DNA of 64,000 nt from Panagrolaimus kolymaensis (lineage: Eukaryota > Nematoda > Chromadorea > Rhabditida > Panagrolaimidae). Shown here piece by piece: positions 31,980 through 44,039 of the stretch. The position numbers and the translations under genes are program-made. Position 1 is the first letter of the stretch, and every line of letters begins with the position of its first letter. The DNA lies in contig JAJQJQ010000046.1 in NCBI GenBank assembly GCA_028622995.1, forward strand, positions 620,001 through 684,000. The letters are read 5' to 3'. Below the pieces are notes generated by a model. It ran no database searches, was not told where the DNA came from, and saw only the letters and a list, made by a program, of their open reading frames with translations.

Positions 31980-33026
31980 ATGTTTCATCGTCGTCGTCTT
32001 CTTCTCATCCTTTGTTTCATGGTTGCTTACTTCGTTGGTTCAATTCATGGTGATGAGGATAAGCCAAATGGTATCAACTACCTTCTCCATCAAAATCAAA
32101 TCAACAAAACTATTCGTAATTCTGTTAAACAGAATGAACCATTATATGAAACTATTTCCGACAGTATTCATATGATTGAAGTCGCTCCAAATGTTTTTGT
32201 TGGAAGTGCTCAAGTTGCTTATCGTCGTTTCCCACCACCTGAAGAACAAGTGTAAGTCTTGTTTTTACTTTTCTTTTTGTCAATAATAGTATTTTTTGTT
32301 TTAGGTGTGAACCTTTCAAAGTAAAACTTACATTGAATGGTGATACAAGCAAAACGTTCGATGCTAGTAAATCAAAAATACATCCTAATCCTGAATATGG
32401 GTTTTTAACTCTTGCAAACAATATTGCTCTTCGAAAGGTAAGACTTCACTTAAACTTTTTATGGTTGTAGTTTATGTTTTATAACATACATTTCTTTCGC
32501 GTTTCCCAACCTATCTACTGAAACTTTTTTTTTCAGGTGAACATTGGCGAGAAATCTAAAAATTTTGCTAAAATCCAACGTCGTCAAGAACTTGAAATTG
32601 GACAAAGATTGAAGTTATGGGCTCTAACATCAACCAATAAATATATGCCTACCGAAGATTCAATCGCAATCAACGTTCTACCATTTGAAAGATGTCAAGC
32701 TGCATTTGATCCAAAAGAATTATTTATCCTTGATGAAGAAGAACAATTTTGTACAACTATTTCAAAAGGCGATCGGGGCCTTCAAGATGATACGCCTGAT
32801 GCAATTCCAACTGGTTTATTCTTTGATGATAATTATCACCTTGTTGGTATTCAAAGCATGGTAGCCAAGGTTCCATATAAAGGCGGTGAAGAATGTAAGT
32901 TATTATAACCCAATGAAAGTAACATTATTATTTAAACATTTTTTAGATATCGGTGTTGCAACCTTCGTTCCTTATCATTGTGATTTTCTCAAACTAATGA
33001 ATGATGACAAAGAAGTTTGTGTTTAA
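31980..33026 (+). CDS. Secreted degenerate trypsin-fold (S1 peptidase homologue), 280 aa
   Basis: Four exons: 31980-32251, 32305-32437, 32537-32894 and 32947-33026, in phase, giving 280 residues. Signal peptide MFHRRRLLLILCFMVAYFVGSIHG. The order of motifs resembles a chymotrypsin-like protease with lost catalytic residues: NNIALRKV in place of the DIALLKL strand (Asp to Asn), FCTTISKGDRGLQDD in place of CxGDSGGP (Ser to Arg), followed by HLVGIQSM and GVATFVPYHCDFLK like the C-terminal strand and helix of S1 domains. No TAAHC-type His motif is visible. I infer a non-catalytic protease homologue; the family is not certain. Structure prediction would decide. Complete with a good start. Confidence 0.65.
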
Positions 33027-33392
33027 AGAACTTACAAACATCAACAATGGTAATTAGAAAAGATGTTTAATATAAATTGTATTAATATGTAATGTTTGAA
33101 AAATAAAGTATATGTATAACTTAAAATGGGTGGTATCTTGCATTTAAAGAAAAGTTATAAGTAAACTTCAAAACTTTCATTTTATTCTTGTGCTAGTAAT
33201 TGTTGGAGGAACTTGTGCATCGAATATTTGAGAGATTTGAAAAATAAAAAAATGTTGTTTCTAGATTAAAGCTTTCGCAATTTTTTAAGTTTATTTTATG
33301 GTTGAATTCCCCAATAAAAAAATAAACAAAGGATCTAATGAACAATAAGTAAGTAGTGAAAAGAGCCCAATAAATTAATAGTTTTATAACCC
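33027..33392. other. Convergent intergenic region
   Basis: 366 bp between the 3' ends of the S1-like gene and the glutathione peroxidase gene, with AATAAA at about 33100. Nothing else seen. Confidence 0.4.
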
Positions 33393-34043
33393 TTATAAAA
33401 GGTTTTCAATATCCTTGACGATATCTTTTGGAGCCGTTGTGGGTGCAAAGCGTTTCACGACATGGCCTTGACGATCAACCAAAAATTTAGTGAAATTCCA
33501 TTTAATTGCATCAACCAATGTTCCACCTTTTTCTTTCTTCAAAAAAGTGTAAAGTGGATCAGCTTCAGAACCATTGACATTGATTTTAGCATAAAGATCG
33601 GGTTCAAAATGAAATTTTTCGTTAACGAAATTTTTAATGTCAATTTCACATGCAGGTTCCTGAAAAATTGGAGCTATAAGATTTACTTACAAAATACCAA
33701 GTAACGTGAAAATGGCTCTGTTGCTTCAGTATTTTTTTCTCGTTACTTAAAAATGCAATACACTTACTTGTCCACCAAATTGATTGCAAGGGAATGCAGC
33801 AACTTCAAAACCTTGCTCATGATATTTATCCAAAATTTCTTTTAATTGTGTGTAATTAGAATTTGTGAAGCCACATTGTGAGGCAACATTAATAATCAAA
33901 ACAACTTTGCCCCTAAATTTAAATATTTTTTTCACTAACTTTAGGCACCAATGAAAAAAAACTACAACTTACTTGTATTTTTCAAGCGAAACTTCATTGC
34001 CATCAGCATCCTTAACTTTATAATCATAAATAGTGGCGGACAT
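33393..34043 (-). CDS. Glutathione peroxidase (Cys type, PHGPx-like), 160 aa
   Basis: Three exons: 34043-33973, 33912-33768 and 33659-33393, giving 160 residues. Thioredoxin-fold peroxidase that reduces hydroperoxides, including phospholipid hydroperoxides. The catalytic tetrad is visible: Cys in [12 protein letters not shown] (Cys where vertebrate enzymes have selenocysteine), Gln in FPCNQFGGQ, and Trp and Asn in [10 protein letters not shown]. No signal peptide, so cytosolic, like C. elegans GPX-1/2. The short length without a dimerisation loop fits the monomeric PHGPx type. Cys-type enzymes commonly use thioredoxin rather than glutathione as reductant; that is inference here. Confidence 0.95.
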
Positions 34044-35682
34044 TTTTCTCCTAAAAATTAATCAATTCTTAAAAATGAAAAAAATGAAAACAATCCTTGA
34101 ACAAAAAATTTCACGATATTGAACAAAAGCTGGGTGGTTAAATAGCCGATAAAAAGTTTTTCCTTTTTTCATGGAGAAACAATTCTAACTATACTTTGAT
34201 TGTTTGTTATCAATTTTGGATGAAAGCGAAAAAGAAAGTGGTCAAAAGGTGAAAAGACTAATTTACAACTTATGATTCTCTTCAATAACTTCTAATTTAG
34301 GAATTTTTTAAGCATGGCAGAATAATTTCTTCATTTAATTTAAAAACCAGGTGGAAAGTTGAGTTGTTATTGATATTAAAGACTCGATAAAGATTTCGAA
34401 AAAAGGATTTACTCACTCAAACAAAGTAAAAGTGGAACTATTAAAGGATTTTATTAAAGCTCGAAAGTAAGTTAAAAAATATAAATAACAAAAAAATAAA
34501 GCAAAGTTAGACTTAAATTTAGAATTTTTTTTGACTAAAACAAAATTTAGGAAAGTCACGTAACATAAACTGTTTTTTTAATCATCATTTTTTGTTAACT
34601 ATGTTCTTTTAAGGCAAAAAAAAATATTGAACTCATTCTTTGCTCTATTCAATAAAAAGAATGATATCAAACAAAAAGTTTTAGAGGAAGAGAGAAGGAG
34701 GGATTTTTTCAAGCAAATAAAAGGAAAAAAACGCACAAAAAAAGTTTAGCAAAAACTCACTTACTTTATTGATGCAAAAGGGAATAAGCAAAAATCAATA
34801 TACAAACTTTATAGTTTGAAGCTGGATTCGAAGCATATCCGTCATAAAGTATATAGTTTGAACTTTATAATCCTTTATGGGCAAAAAAATCTTTTTAAGG
34901 CTTATCTTCATAATTTTTAAAACTTTAAAACAAATTTGTGCGAATTTGGTAAAGTGGCATATTTAATTTAATAATAAATACATTTTTTGTTTTATGAATT
35001 TAAATATTTATTTACACATAAATTTATATTGTCTATAAAAACATGAAATTTTTATAAACAATGATTTACATTTTGTTTTAAAAAAATTTGAAACACATCG
35101 ACCGATGCAGATGCAAACCGATTACAACCAACTACAAATGATTATATTGATTTAGATCGAGTTGTGTGGTGCAACTTTTTAGAATATTTTATCCGCCTAC
35201 TAATAAAAACTTCATTTATTTAATTCATTAATAATTTTGAAAGAATTATTTAGTGCAAAAAAAGTTTTTTAAAAAATAAGTAAAAGAAAATCATCAGACA
35301 AGAGTCAACAGTCATCTCTCTATCTTACCTTGTCGGCTGGGCTTTTTTTTTGCGGAATAATTAATCTCTTGTTTTTGTCGAAGGAAATTGATCATCATTT
35401 TTAAACATCAAGATAGAATAAAATAAAATGCAAAACAAAACAATAAACGTGAATGAAACCTTTTTTTGGTTCGCGCAACAAAAAAAGAGCAAAAATCAAT
35501 CAATTTACAAACACTTTTTTTTACTTTGACGACGAGGCTGTTGTTGTTTCATTATTGTTTACTGATAATATATTATTTGTAAAAATAGTCAATATTTAGT
35601 TAATTTAATTTTAATTTATCCTATTTAAAAAGTAAACTTTCGGCGGTTTTGCATTTCCTTTAATACTCCCTCCAAAATATCA
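34044..35682. other. Long intergenic region, no gene seen
   Basis: About 1.6 kb, very AT-rich, between divergent genes. I found no supported open frame or defined repeat. Confidence 0.4.
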
Positions 35683-37042
35683 ATGTCAAATAACTCCCAT
35701 TCAACGCCGCCCCGCCAGTTATGGATTATCTCTGTTCCAGGTCGAGATGAAGCTTTTGATAAACTTGATAAATCCACTTCAAAACTTTCAACAAATATTA
35801 AATTTAATGTTCCTGATCTCAAGGTTGGAACCTTAGATCAATTGGTGACATTATCAGATGATTTACAAAAGCTAGATGTTGCAGCGGAACAATTAACTCG
35901 AAAAATGACTCATTATTTTGGTGAAATTTTTGAAGAACGTGAAAAATTAACAGAAAATTTAGTGGTTGGTAATCGAAATATGTATACATATTTAACAAAA
36001 TTTCAATGGGAAAGTTCTAAATATCCTTTAAAGCAATCGATGCAAGTGATCGCTGATATGATTGCAAAACAAATGACTCAAATAGATAATGATTTTAAAA
36101 CTAAAGCAGCTCATTATAATAATTATAAAAATACTTTGAATTCATTGGATCGAAAAGCTACGGGTTCTTTAGCAACCAGGGATATCTCAGATTTGGTGAA
36201 ACCTGAAGATTTTGTTTTAGATTCTGATTATTTACAGGTTTGTTTTTTAATATTAAAAATAGGTTATTCTGGACATTCGAGCTTTGCATTTTCTATAAAT
36301 ACCTTTTTATTTGCGAGTAGTGCCCAGTGGTTAGTGAATCTGGTTTGCATAAAGAAAGAAGGTGTCTAATAAACTCGACTAAATTTTCTCTAAAAATATT
36401 TATCATTTTTGACATTTTCTATTTATTTTATAGACGGTTGCAGTTGCGGTTCCAAAATTAATGATAAAAGAATGGAAATTAAATTATGCCACATATGCTG
36501 ATATGGTAGTTTATAAGTCAGAAAAATTTATCATCGAAGATAAAGACCACGCGCTTTACACTGTTACTTTATTCAAAAAATCATTTGAAGAGTATCGAGC
36601 TAATTGCCGCCAAAATAAAATCATTGTTCGTGATTTTGTTTATGATGCTGAAGCACTCAATAATCAAAGAGCAATGAAAGAAAAAATTTATCAAGAAAAA
36701 GAAAAACAATATGCTTCAATATTTCGATGGTTAAAAATTAATTTTGGTGAAATTTTTACTGCTTTTATTCATATCAAAGCTTTACGAACATTCGTGGAAT
36801 CTGTTCTTCGATATGGGCTGCCAGTTAATTTCCAAGCAGTGATTATGGAACCAAATAATAAAGGCACAGCTAAAAAACTTCATACAGTTTTAGGGAAAAT
36901 GCATGAATATCGGGATGGATCAGATTTTGGACCCATGAACCATGTGGATGATATAACCATTTTGGAATCCCTTGGTATCACAGATTATTATCCATATGTA
37001 TTTTTAAAAGTTCCTATTGATTTTGCTAATTTTAAGCATTAA
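35683..37042 (+). CDS. vha-11: V-type proton ATPase subunit C, 387 aa
   Basis: Two exons, 35683-36237 and 36434-37042, joined in phase 0, giving 387 residues, the normal length. Subunit C links the V1 peripheral stalks to the membrane sector and controls reversible assembly of the proton pump. Conserved stretches include LWIISVPG, KFNVPDLKVGTLDQLV, YLTKFQWESSKYPLKQS, TQIDNDFKTKAA, LDSDYLQTV, VAVPKL, FRWLKINFGE, and ALRTFVESVLRYGLPVNFQA with the final YYPYVFLKV. An acidic spacer is shorter than in mammals. The gene symbol follows the C. elegans orthologue. No defects. Confidence 0.95.
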
Positions 37043-37724
37043 AAAAAGGGAGATTTTGTCGAGAAAAAAATAATATAAAATCTTGCCAAATGCTTATGAT
37101 GATATTAGTTGCCATCAATATGATAGTTATGCAAAAATATTTTAAAGTACATTTTGCTCAAGAAAATCTTAACTTATTATTTTATTTCTTAATATATTTT
37201 CACATGTCTTCCAAGCTAATTTTTTGTTGAAATTGTATGACTGTTGTTTATATGTATGAATCTCATAAAATTAAATACATAATTATAGTTATTACACAAA
37301 GCGCGATAACAACCCAAATTTAAAACTTTTACTCATCATCGGTAAATAAGTGACGATGTTCCCTCAGGATGATGACACAAATTAACAAAAATAAAGAAAA
37401 GAAATATATTTTAAAATGTTTTTAAATTTATTACAAATTTATAAAGTCAAACCAAAACAAAATCATGCGTTTGACAACCTTGCACATTCAATTATCTTCT
37501 CGGAGGATAAAAGAGAGAGGAGATCGAAAAAAAGAAAGACTTGCAACAGTGTTTCTCATTCGCGTTTTTTTATTGAGCAAAATAAAAAGATGATTGGAAT
37601 ATCGAAAGCAAACAAATCGATTCCAGTTGCTTTTTTTGGGCGGGAAAAACAAAGGCAGCAAATAAATCTTTTTGTATTTCTCTTAATTTTTTTGTATTTA
37701 ATAAGTGAATACATTCTTTGTAGC
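37043..37724. other. Intergenic
   Basis: No gene seen. The open frame of the next gene extends upstream to 37416, but that part is basic, has a hydrophobic run and lacks family similarity, so it is treated as 5' non-coding. Confidence 0.4.
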
Positions 37725-38727
37725 ATGGCTGAAAACTCTTCCATCAACGATCGTCAGAATCAAGCCAGGCTTCGGCTTCAAATTAAAAATATCCTTGCCA
37801 TTCGAGGAAGTTGGAGTGAGCAAGAAGAAGATGACTTTGTCAAAGTACTTATTAATTATGGAGTTTGGAATCGCTCAGCTAATCATAAAATTGACCTCAA
37901 ATGGACGAAATTTTGTGGAAAAAAGACATCGTTGGAACATAAATCAGATGCCCAAATGAATGAAAATTTGTATTGTATTCTCGCTCGATGCAGTAAGGTT
38001 TCTAAATCACCTATCGGCGAATTGGATGAATTTAGAGCAGAAATTGCTTCACGGGTTTCTGAAAAAACTTGTAATATTATTATGCAACGAATAACATTAA
38101 TGCGAAAAGTTCACATTCATCAAATGACAAAAGCTGTAGAATTTCTTCGTATCCCTATTCGAATGGTGCCATTAGATAATATGCCTAAAGGATGGACTCA
38201 CGAACATGATGAAAAACTTTTTTATGTTGTGGACAAATTTGGAATAAATCAAATAAAGAAAAAATTAGCAATTCTTTCAGAATTTAAAAAAGTAAGTTGG
38301 AGTTTGCCAATTTTTTAAAATAGCACCTCCTTTCTAGATTGACCTCCCTGAAAATAAACAACTTTTTCATAGACTCTTTGAAATTATTATCACAATCGAT
38401 GGCGGAAAATATATTTCTTTTAATAATTTGACTTTGGATGATGAAACCGATGATGATTGTGAAAATGAGCTTTCGCTTTTGGCTATAGAAAATGCAAAAA
38501 AATTATCGCCATTGTCTTCTTCGCTTGTTATGGAAAATTTGACTTCAAATGTTTCATCGATGGCCATCAAAGAAGATAAGGAAACTATAGTCAACTTTAT
38601 CGAAAAGGGAAATTCAATAAATGAGTCGTCCATTGCAACTGCAAAGATGCCAAATAGCAATCGTGAAATTTTTAACATTGCAGAAGACGATTTTGAAATG
38701 ATCAATGCTGACGATTGTGAAGCATAA
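37725..38727 (+). CDS. CHD7-type SANT/SLIDE-like chromatin protein lacking the helicase, 318 aa
   Basis: Two exons, 37725-38291 and 38338-38727, joined in phase 0, giving 318 residues. Residues about 25-190 resemble the region C-terminal to the helicase of CHD6-9/Kismet proteins: GSWSEQEEDDFVKVLINYGVWN (SANT-like), LDLKWTKF-like, NENLYCILARCSKV, SEKTCNIIMQRITLMRKVH, then PKGWTHEHDEKLFYVVDKFGINQI (SLIDE-like). The remainder is acidic and Ser-rich (DDETDDDCENE and a final EDDFEMINADDCEA). No chromodomain, ATPase or DExx motor is present, so it would bind DNA or histones without remodelling activity of its own. The alternative is that it is a split-off 3' part of a chd-7 gene. The start is the ATG in GCATGGCT; upstream in-frame codons are not conserved in character. 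Confidence 0.65.
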
Positions 38728-39278
38728 AAATGTATTTTCTTTTGTTTTTGCATTTCATTATGTTCATGTTTATATGATCTTTATGATTGTTATAAAAGAA
38801 TTAATTTTCCAACCCACTATTATTACAAACTTATACAAGAAAATGAATTGAGTCAGGTGAAGAAGATCAACAAACTTGGATAATAGTAAACAATTAAACC
38901 AATAGTTTCTTTCATTTTTTTCCTAATGATTTTACATTTATAATATCCACATAACGTTTAAAAGTAACAAGAAAAACATTTGTTTCGTTGAAAAGCTCCC
39001 TTTTTGGTTGGTAAAAAAAATGTTTGCCATCAAAACTTTTGTTTGAATTCATAAACATTCTTCCATCGAGCAAATATTTTCCCCGCTAGTGTTTTTTTTC
39101 TTTACGCGAAAAAAAAATGCTCTCTCACATTTTTTTTTTCTTCTTCGGTTTGCTTTCTTTCAGCTGATTTTTTTTTTGACGATCGACTGTTGAAACAATA
39201 TTTGTTTGTGATTCTTTTTATTCTGAGATTTCGTTTACCTCTTGCTTACGTTGTTAAACAACCTTCAAAGAAATTATT
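38728..39278. other. Intergenic, homopolymer-rich
   Basis: Several T runs (poly-T of 9-12) lie upstream of the CAML-like gene. No gene seen. Confidence 0.35.
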
Positions 39279-40009
39279 ATGGCTAGTACAATTCAAGATT
39301 GTGCAAGTTTATCTGCTGCTGAACGTCGTCAAAAGCGAAAGGATCGAATTCTTGGTGGGGCTGATGATCGTTTAGAAAAAATTCTTCCTGGTATGTCTTC
39401 AGATGATATGAACTCTTCAACTAGTACTGCAAAAGAATTCAATATGAACTCTTCAACTAGTACTGCAAAGGATTTCAATATGGATGAAATGATGGCAGAT
39501 GATACTCAAAGCGTTACTGCTGAAGAAACAATGAATGCCACGCAAGAACTTGATTATGTTGAGCCGAATTATATGGATTTGATCGATATTCATCGTGTTC
39601 AAGCTTGTGTTTTTGCTGGTAATCCTTTCATTTTATTGTTTTTTCCTCCTTATCTGTGTTTTTTAGGTGTTCTTTTACGCTTGATGACTCTCCTTCACGT
39701 CGTTGATGCCATCTTCCCCATCTGGGCTCCTTTGTCAATCACTTACCACGTCTATCTTATCACTCAAGTTTGTTTCATTTTCTATTCTTTTGTTTTCTTA
39801 TAGCTTTATCTTTGCAGGCTGAAAAGAAATTCCCTAAACATGGATACATCGTCAACTTTCTATTAGCTGGTGGATTGAATGAAGGTCTTGTTCGTTATGT
39901 TGGATTCGTCATGGATACTCTCTGGGGTGTTTCGACTGACACTATGATCATGATCTTTGGATTCCTCTCTGCTCATATTATTATTTTTGCTGTAAATCTT
40001 ATGCTTTAA
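39279..40009 (+). CDS. CAML/GET2-like ER membrane receptor of the GET pathway, 210 aa
   Basis: Three exons: 39279-39618, 39667-39767 and 39818-40009, giving 210 residues. The N-terminus has the Arg/Lys cluster SAAERRQKRKDRILGGADDRLEKIL, matching the TRC40/Get3-binding motif of CAML and Get2. An acidic/Ser-Thr linker holds an exact-length tandem repeat (MNSSTSTAKEFN / MNSSTSTAKDFN). The C-terminal half has three hydrophobic segments (about 112-130, 131-147 and 185-208). It is therefore predicted to be the ER receptor subunit that captures tail-anchored proteins delivered by Get3. CAML homology rests on the N-terminal motif and topology rather than on overall identity. Confidence 0.7.
39408..39479 (+). 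repeat. Two tandem 36-bp units inside the CAML-like gene
   Basis: Units 39408-39443 and 39444-39479 differ at only two or three bases (AAAGAATTC versus AAGGATTTC). They keep the frame and duplicate 12 residues in the linker. Confidence 0.9.
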
Positions 40010-40730
40010 ATTTTGTTGCTATGTAAGATTCTTGTTAATTTTGTAAACTTTACGTGTCTTGTACAAATTTCTATGATAAATGCTAACTTTAACAACATGT
40101 GTATTTTATTGTTTTCTTGTATTTTCTTGTTTTTGTTGCATTTTTGATTTCTTGTTTGCTGATTAAGTTGTAAAGCAATGAGGATTTATTTTTTATTAGT
40201 GGCAGAATGTAAATTCGTAGTAAGCGAGAGAGTTCATTTAGACAGTGATGTGTTGTAATACTAGCCTTCTCAATGCATTCATCATCGGCCACACTATGAA
40301 TTGTCACCATTCCGACACACTTTCATGGTATAAACTATTCAGTCTTAAAGCAACTTTGTGTTCCAACATCCTCCACTGATTTGCCCATTCGATTGACTCT
40401 TGTTTATCACATATTAAAAGATTATTACATGAATACTGATAAAACTCTGTCAACTACTGTATCTCCACCAATTCACCAACTGACCGCCACTAGACTTCTT
40501 AGTTCTATAATGTCATTTGACATGATGGAATTCAAATCAAAACATCTTTCGGCTAATATTTAGTATGTTATTACAATAGCTTTTGCAACAATAAAAAAAC
40601 CCAAAAAGCTGTGGAAAAAAGTGTATTTATTAGTGATATACAAAATTGTTTATTTACATAACAAATTTACAAGATACATAATTATAAATAAATACATACA
40701 AACTTCAAAGATTAGACAGTTAATGAAAAG
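40010..40730. other. Convergent intergenic region
   Basis: About 720 bp between the CAML-like gene and the SLC26 gene 3' ends. No supported gene. Confidence 0.4.
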
Positions 40731-43216
40731 TTAGAAATTATTCATTTTATGTTGAGCAAACAGGACAGCATCGTGAACTGATGGAAAGAAAAGACATTTG
40801 GGGACAGCTTTGAATAGGCCACAAGCAGCAAATAACTCCCTCACAGGCGCTGAAAATAAAATAAATCAATGGAAACTAAATCATCCCATAGCTTATTATT
40901 AAACTCAAAAGTAAAAACCTTACATTTAGGTGCAGCAAAAAGAACAGTTGTTCCAAGTTTATTGACTTCAGTATTCAACTCTTTGATGGCTTCCACGCCC
41001 ATTTGATCAACTTGAGATACAGTAGAAACATCGACGATTAAAAAACGACCATGAAGATTTCGAATTGATTTATCCATTGCGGTTTGATCACAATCATCTC
41101 CATCAAGACTTGTTAGATCTTCATAAACTTCTGGACTACCAAAATATTCGTTTGCAACCAATTTTGCAGATGATTCAACAAATCTTTGAGCATTCACAAA
41201 AAGTAATGGACCATCATAACGGAGAATCAATATATTTTGAAGTGAATCCAAGCGACGGTATTTGATTTTATCCCGATAAACTTCTGTATTTCCTGCTCTT
41301 CCAAGGCTAATTGTTTGCGGAATTTGTGTTCGAAGAATAATTGTAAATAGTGCAAAAGCAACAGCAATCAATAAACCTTCAGTAACATCATAGAAAAATG
41401 TTGCAGTAAATGCGACCATCCAAATAGCCTAAAATATTGAAATATGTTATACGAGGTTATAATAAAAGTGAAAATTACAAAGTCAAATTTTGAGACTCTC
41501 CATAGTTTTGGAAGTTCCTTGAGTTGACTAAACATTGATTGAAGAGCAACAAAAATAATTGATCCTAAAACACATCGAGGAAGATAATAAAACCATGGAC
41601 CAGCCCAAAGAAGAACAATGAGAACAACGCTTGCAGAAGTTATGCCGGCAATCTGTAAAATAAAAACATGTCAAAATGTGTGTAAAAATTACAAAATCAA
41701 AAACACACCTGAGATTTACTTCCAAGTTGTGAGGCAACAGCTGATCTTGAAAGACTTCCACTACCAGGATGGCAGCTAAAAAACGAGCAAACCACATGGA
41801 TAAAAGCAATGGCACGTAAATCTTGAGCAGGAGAAACTTTGTAACCATGCTTGTTAGCAAACAATTTTCCAACTGAAAGTGTCACACCAAATATTACAAC
41901 AGCAATTGAAAGAGCTTTTGGAAAAATTATATCCATTTTTTTGAAATCTGGAAGCGCAGGTAATGGAAGACCAGTAGGTATATCACCAACCACGCCAACC
42001 TTTTTCTCTTCTAAATGGACATAATACGATACAAACGTGGTAGCAATAATCTAAAGATTAATGTAAATAAAGATTGTAAAATAAAAAAGGAATAAACAAA
42101 CCACAATGAGTTCAAATGGTATTGGAACTTTAATCTTCTTTATAACTTTTGGATTTATGAGATACCGACCAATCATAAGTGCCATAATCGAGAACAAGGA
42201 TATTAAAGCTGTAATATAATTTGCATTTGGTAGTCCAAGAGCAAGATCACGTAGTATCTAAAGTTAGCAAAATATTTTTTTTGAATAAGAAGTGTAAAGA
42301 ACGTACAAAGCCAAGCTTGAATAAACCAGTATGTGAAGGAACTTTGATTGAAATTAACTTGGGTAATTGTGAAGCTAAAACATGAAATGAAGCAGCAGTT
42401 GTGAAGCCAGTTACCAAATGATTTGATAAGTAAGCAGTTAGAACATGAAGTTGAGCCAATGCCATTATTGCCTAAAATGTGATTTATAACAGTGTTAAGA
42501 TTATATGTATATCAAGCACAAATTTAAAGTTTTAAAGCCTTTAAATCGGCACTTTTATGACCAAAGAAAACTTACAAAAATAATTCCAAGACAAAATGTA
42601 ATGGTTGAACATATTAGTATTGCATCTGTTTGATGTTTTACAAATTGGTCAGCTGTAGCATTTTCGGCAAGTGGAACCATTTCATCTACAATTGCTCCAA
42701 CCATAAGAGCAGGAACAGCACACATTCCAAACATAATATGATCAGAAGTCCCAAAAATTGCATATAAAAGTGTTGGAAAAAAGCTAAAACAACAAACAAT
42801 GATTTAAAATAAAGCTAACTATAAAAGAAACAAATGTACCTTGAATAAAGTCCCACTACAGGAGGTAAATTGGCCAACGAGGCATAAGCCATTGCTTGAG
42901 GAATAGATAAAACACAAATTGTTAATCCAACGATGAGATCTTTGAAAAAATACCCTTTCTTATACTTTGGAACCCATTTGATTGGTGGAAATAAATTCTT
43001 TGCAAATCTTTCAATTTTTCGACAGCTACAAGTTAAATTGATAAATGGTTGAGATTGAGGAACAAAATCAAATTCTTCATCAAATTCTTCATGATCATAA
43101 ATTTTTCGAGTACCATTTAGAGGTTCAATAGGATTTGATTGTTGAATGAATGATAAAATTATAGCTGTCTTCGATGGCGATGTTGTCGTAGTTGAATCAA
43201 TGGAATTCTCAAACAT
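40731..43216 (-). CDS. SLC26/SulP-family anion transporter with STAS domain, 681 aa
   Basis: Eight exons: 43216-42840, 42783-42576, 42471-42307, 42257-42102, 42050-41709, 41652-41479, 41428-40924 and 40849-40731, in phase, giving 681 residues. A cytosolic N-terminus of about 95 residues is followed by [46 protein letters not shown], the SulP signature. About 12-14 transmembrane segments follow, with [11 protein letters not shown] and [18 protein letters not shown] [15 protein letters not shown]. The C-terminal STAS domain (about residues 505-665) has [33 protein letters not shown] and FFPSVHDAV. It exchanges sulfate, chloride, bicarbonate or oxalate across the plasma membrane; which anion cannot be read from sequence. 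Nematode homologues are the sulp genes. Complete. Confidence 0.93.
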
Positions 43217-44039
43217 ATCGTTGAAGTTGGTTTTTTACAAAATCAAGAAAGCTTCAAAGAGCGGCAGCAAATCAAAAAAAAAAGGAAAAAGAAGAAAGAA
43301 TTTGTTGCTTGCAAACGCGCGTGTTTGACTAACTTGCAAGCTGCGTTATTTTTGATGGAACTTTCTAAATGAGTGTGCACATTTTTTTACATTGTAACTT
43401 CAGAAGCCGTACCAAATTAGAAAAATTTTTTATAGATTCATATTAAAAAATTTTATTTAATAAAACAATGAACAAAAAAACATGTTTTTGCAAAATAACT
43501 ACTTACTTAACTTTTCAATTAATTTATACCTTTTTGTTGCCTTTTCCTTTGCTATTTTTCACGACAAAAAAAATTTGATGTGAGGAACTTTGAACATAAA
43601 TCCAGAAAACTTTTTTAGGATGCTCTACCATTTTTTACTAACTTTCCTCCTATGGGTATTAATATTCTTGCAACCATTACAAAATTTGGAAGTTTTACAT
43701 ACACAAGCAACTTTGGTTACCGAGTTTGGGCTTCTGCGATTAATCCAATATTTACTATTTGCATTATTCGATGTTATTGTAAAATAAAATTTTTTAAAGG
43801 ATTTATTTATTGATTTTGGCAAATGTATTTTTCTTTGCCTTGTCTGAAACACAGTCACTAAATATGGAAAGACAAACAACAGGCAAAATTCAAATATGTA
43901 TAGGTCAATCTAAAGCTCATAAATAAAAAATTAATGGACATTTTTGCTTTTCATTATCATTGATTAACTACATATTTTTAAAAGCACCATCCAGAAATTT
44001 TTTTATTAATATTATTACTAGTTATTATTTTATATTGTT
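43217..44039. other. Divergent intergenic region
   Basis: About 820 bp; short open frames at 43590-43879 on both strands lack motifs. No element recognised. Confidence 0.35.

Noticed and set aside
35683..37042. Sorting nexin as identity of this gene
   Set aside because: Helical coiled regions first suggested this, but the motif series from FNVPDLKVGTLDQLV to RYGLPVNFQA is that of V-ATPase subunit C.
37416..37724. Upstream extension of the CHD7-like protein
   Set aside because: Basic and hydrophobic sequence without family similarity; ATG at 37725 gives the normal start of homology.
41709..42050. Extra intron in the SLC26 gene near the [11 protein letters not shown] motif
   Set aside because: A GTGG...TTTTTTAG stretch looks like an intron but reads through as conserved transporter sequence.
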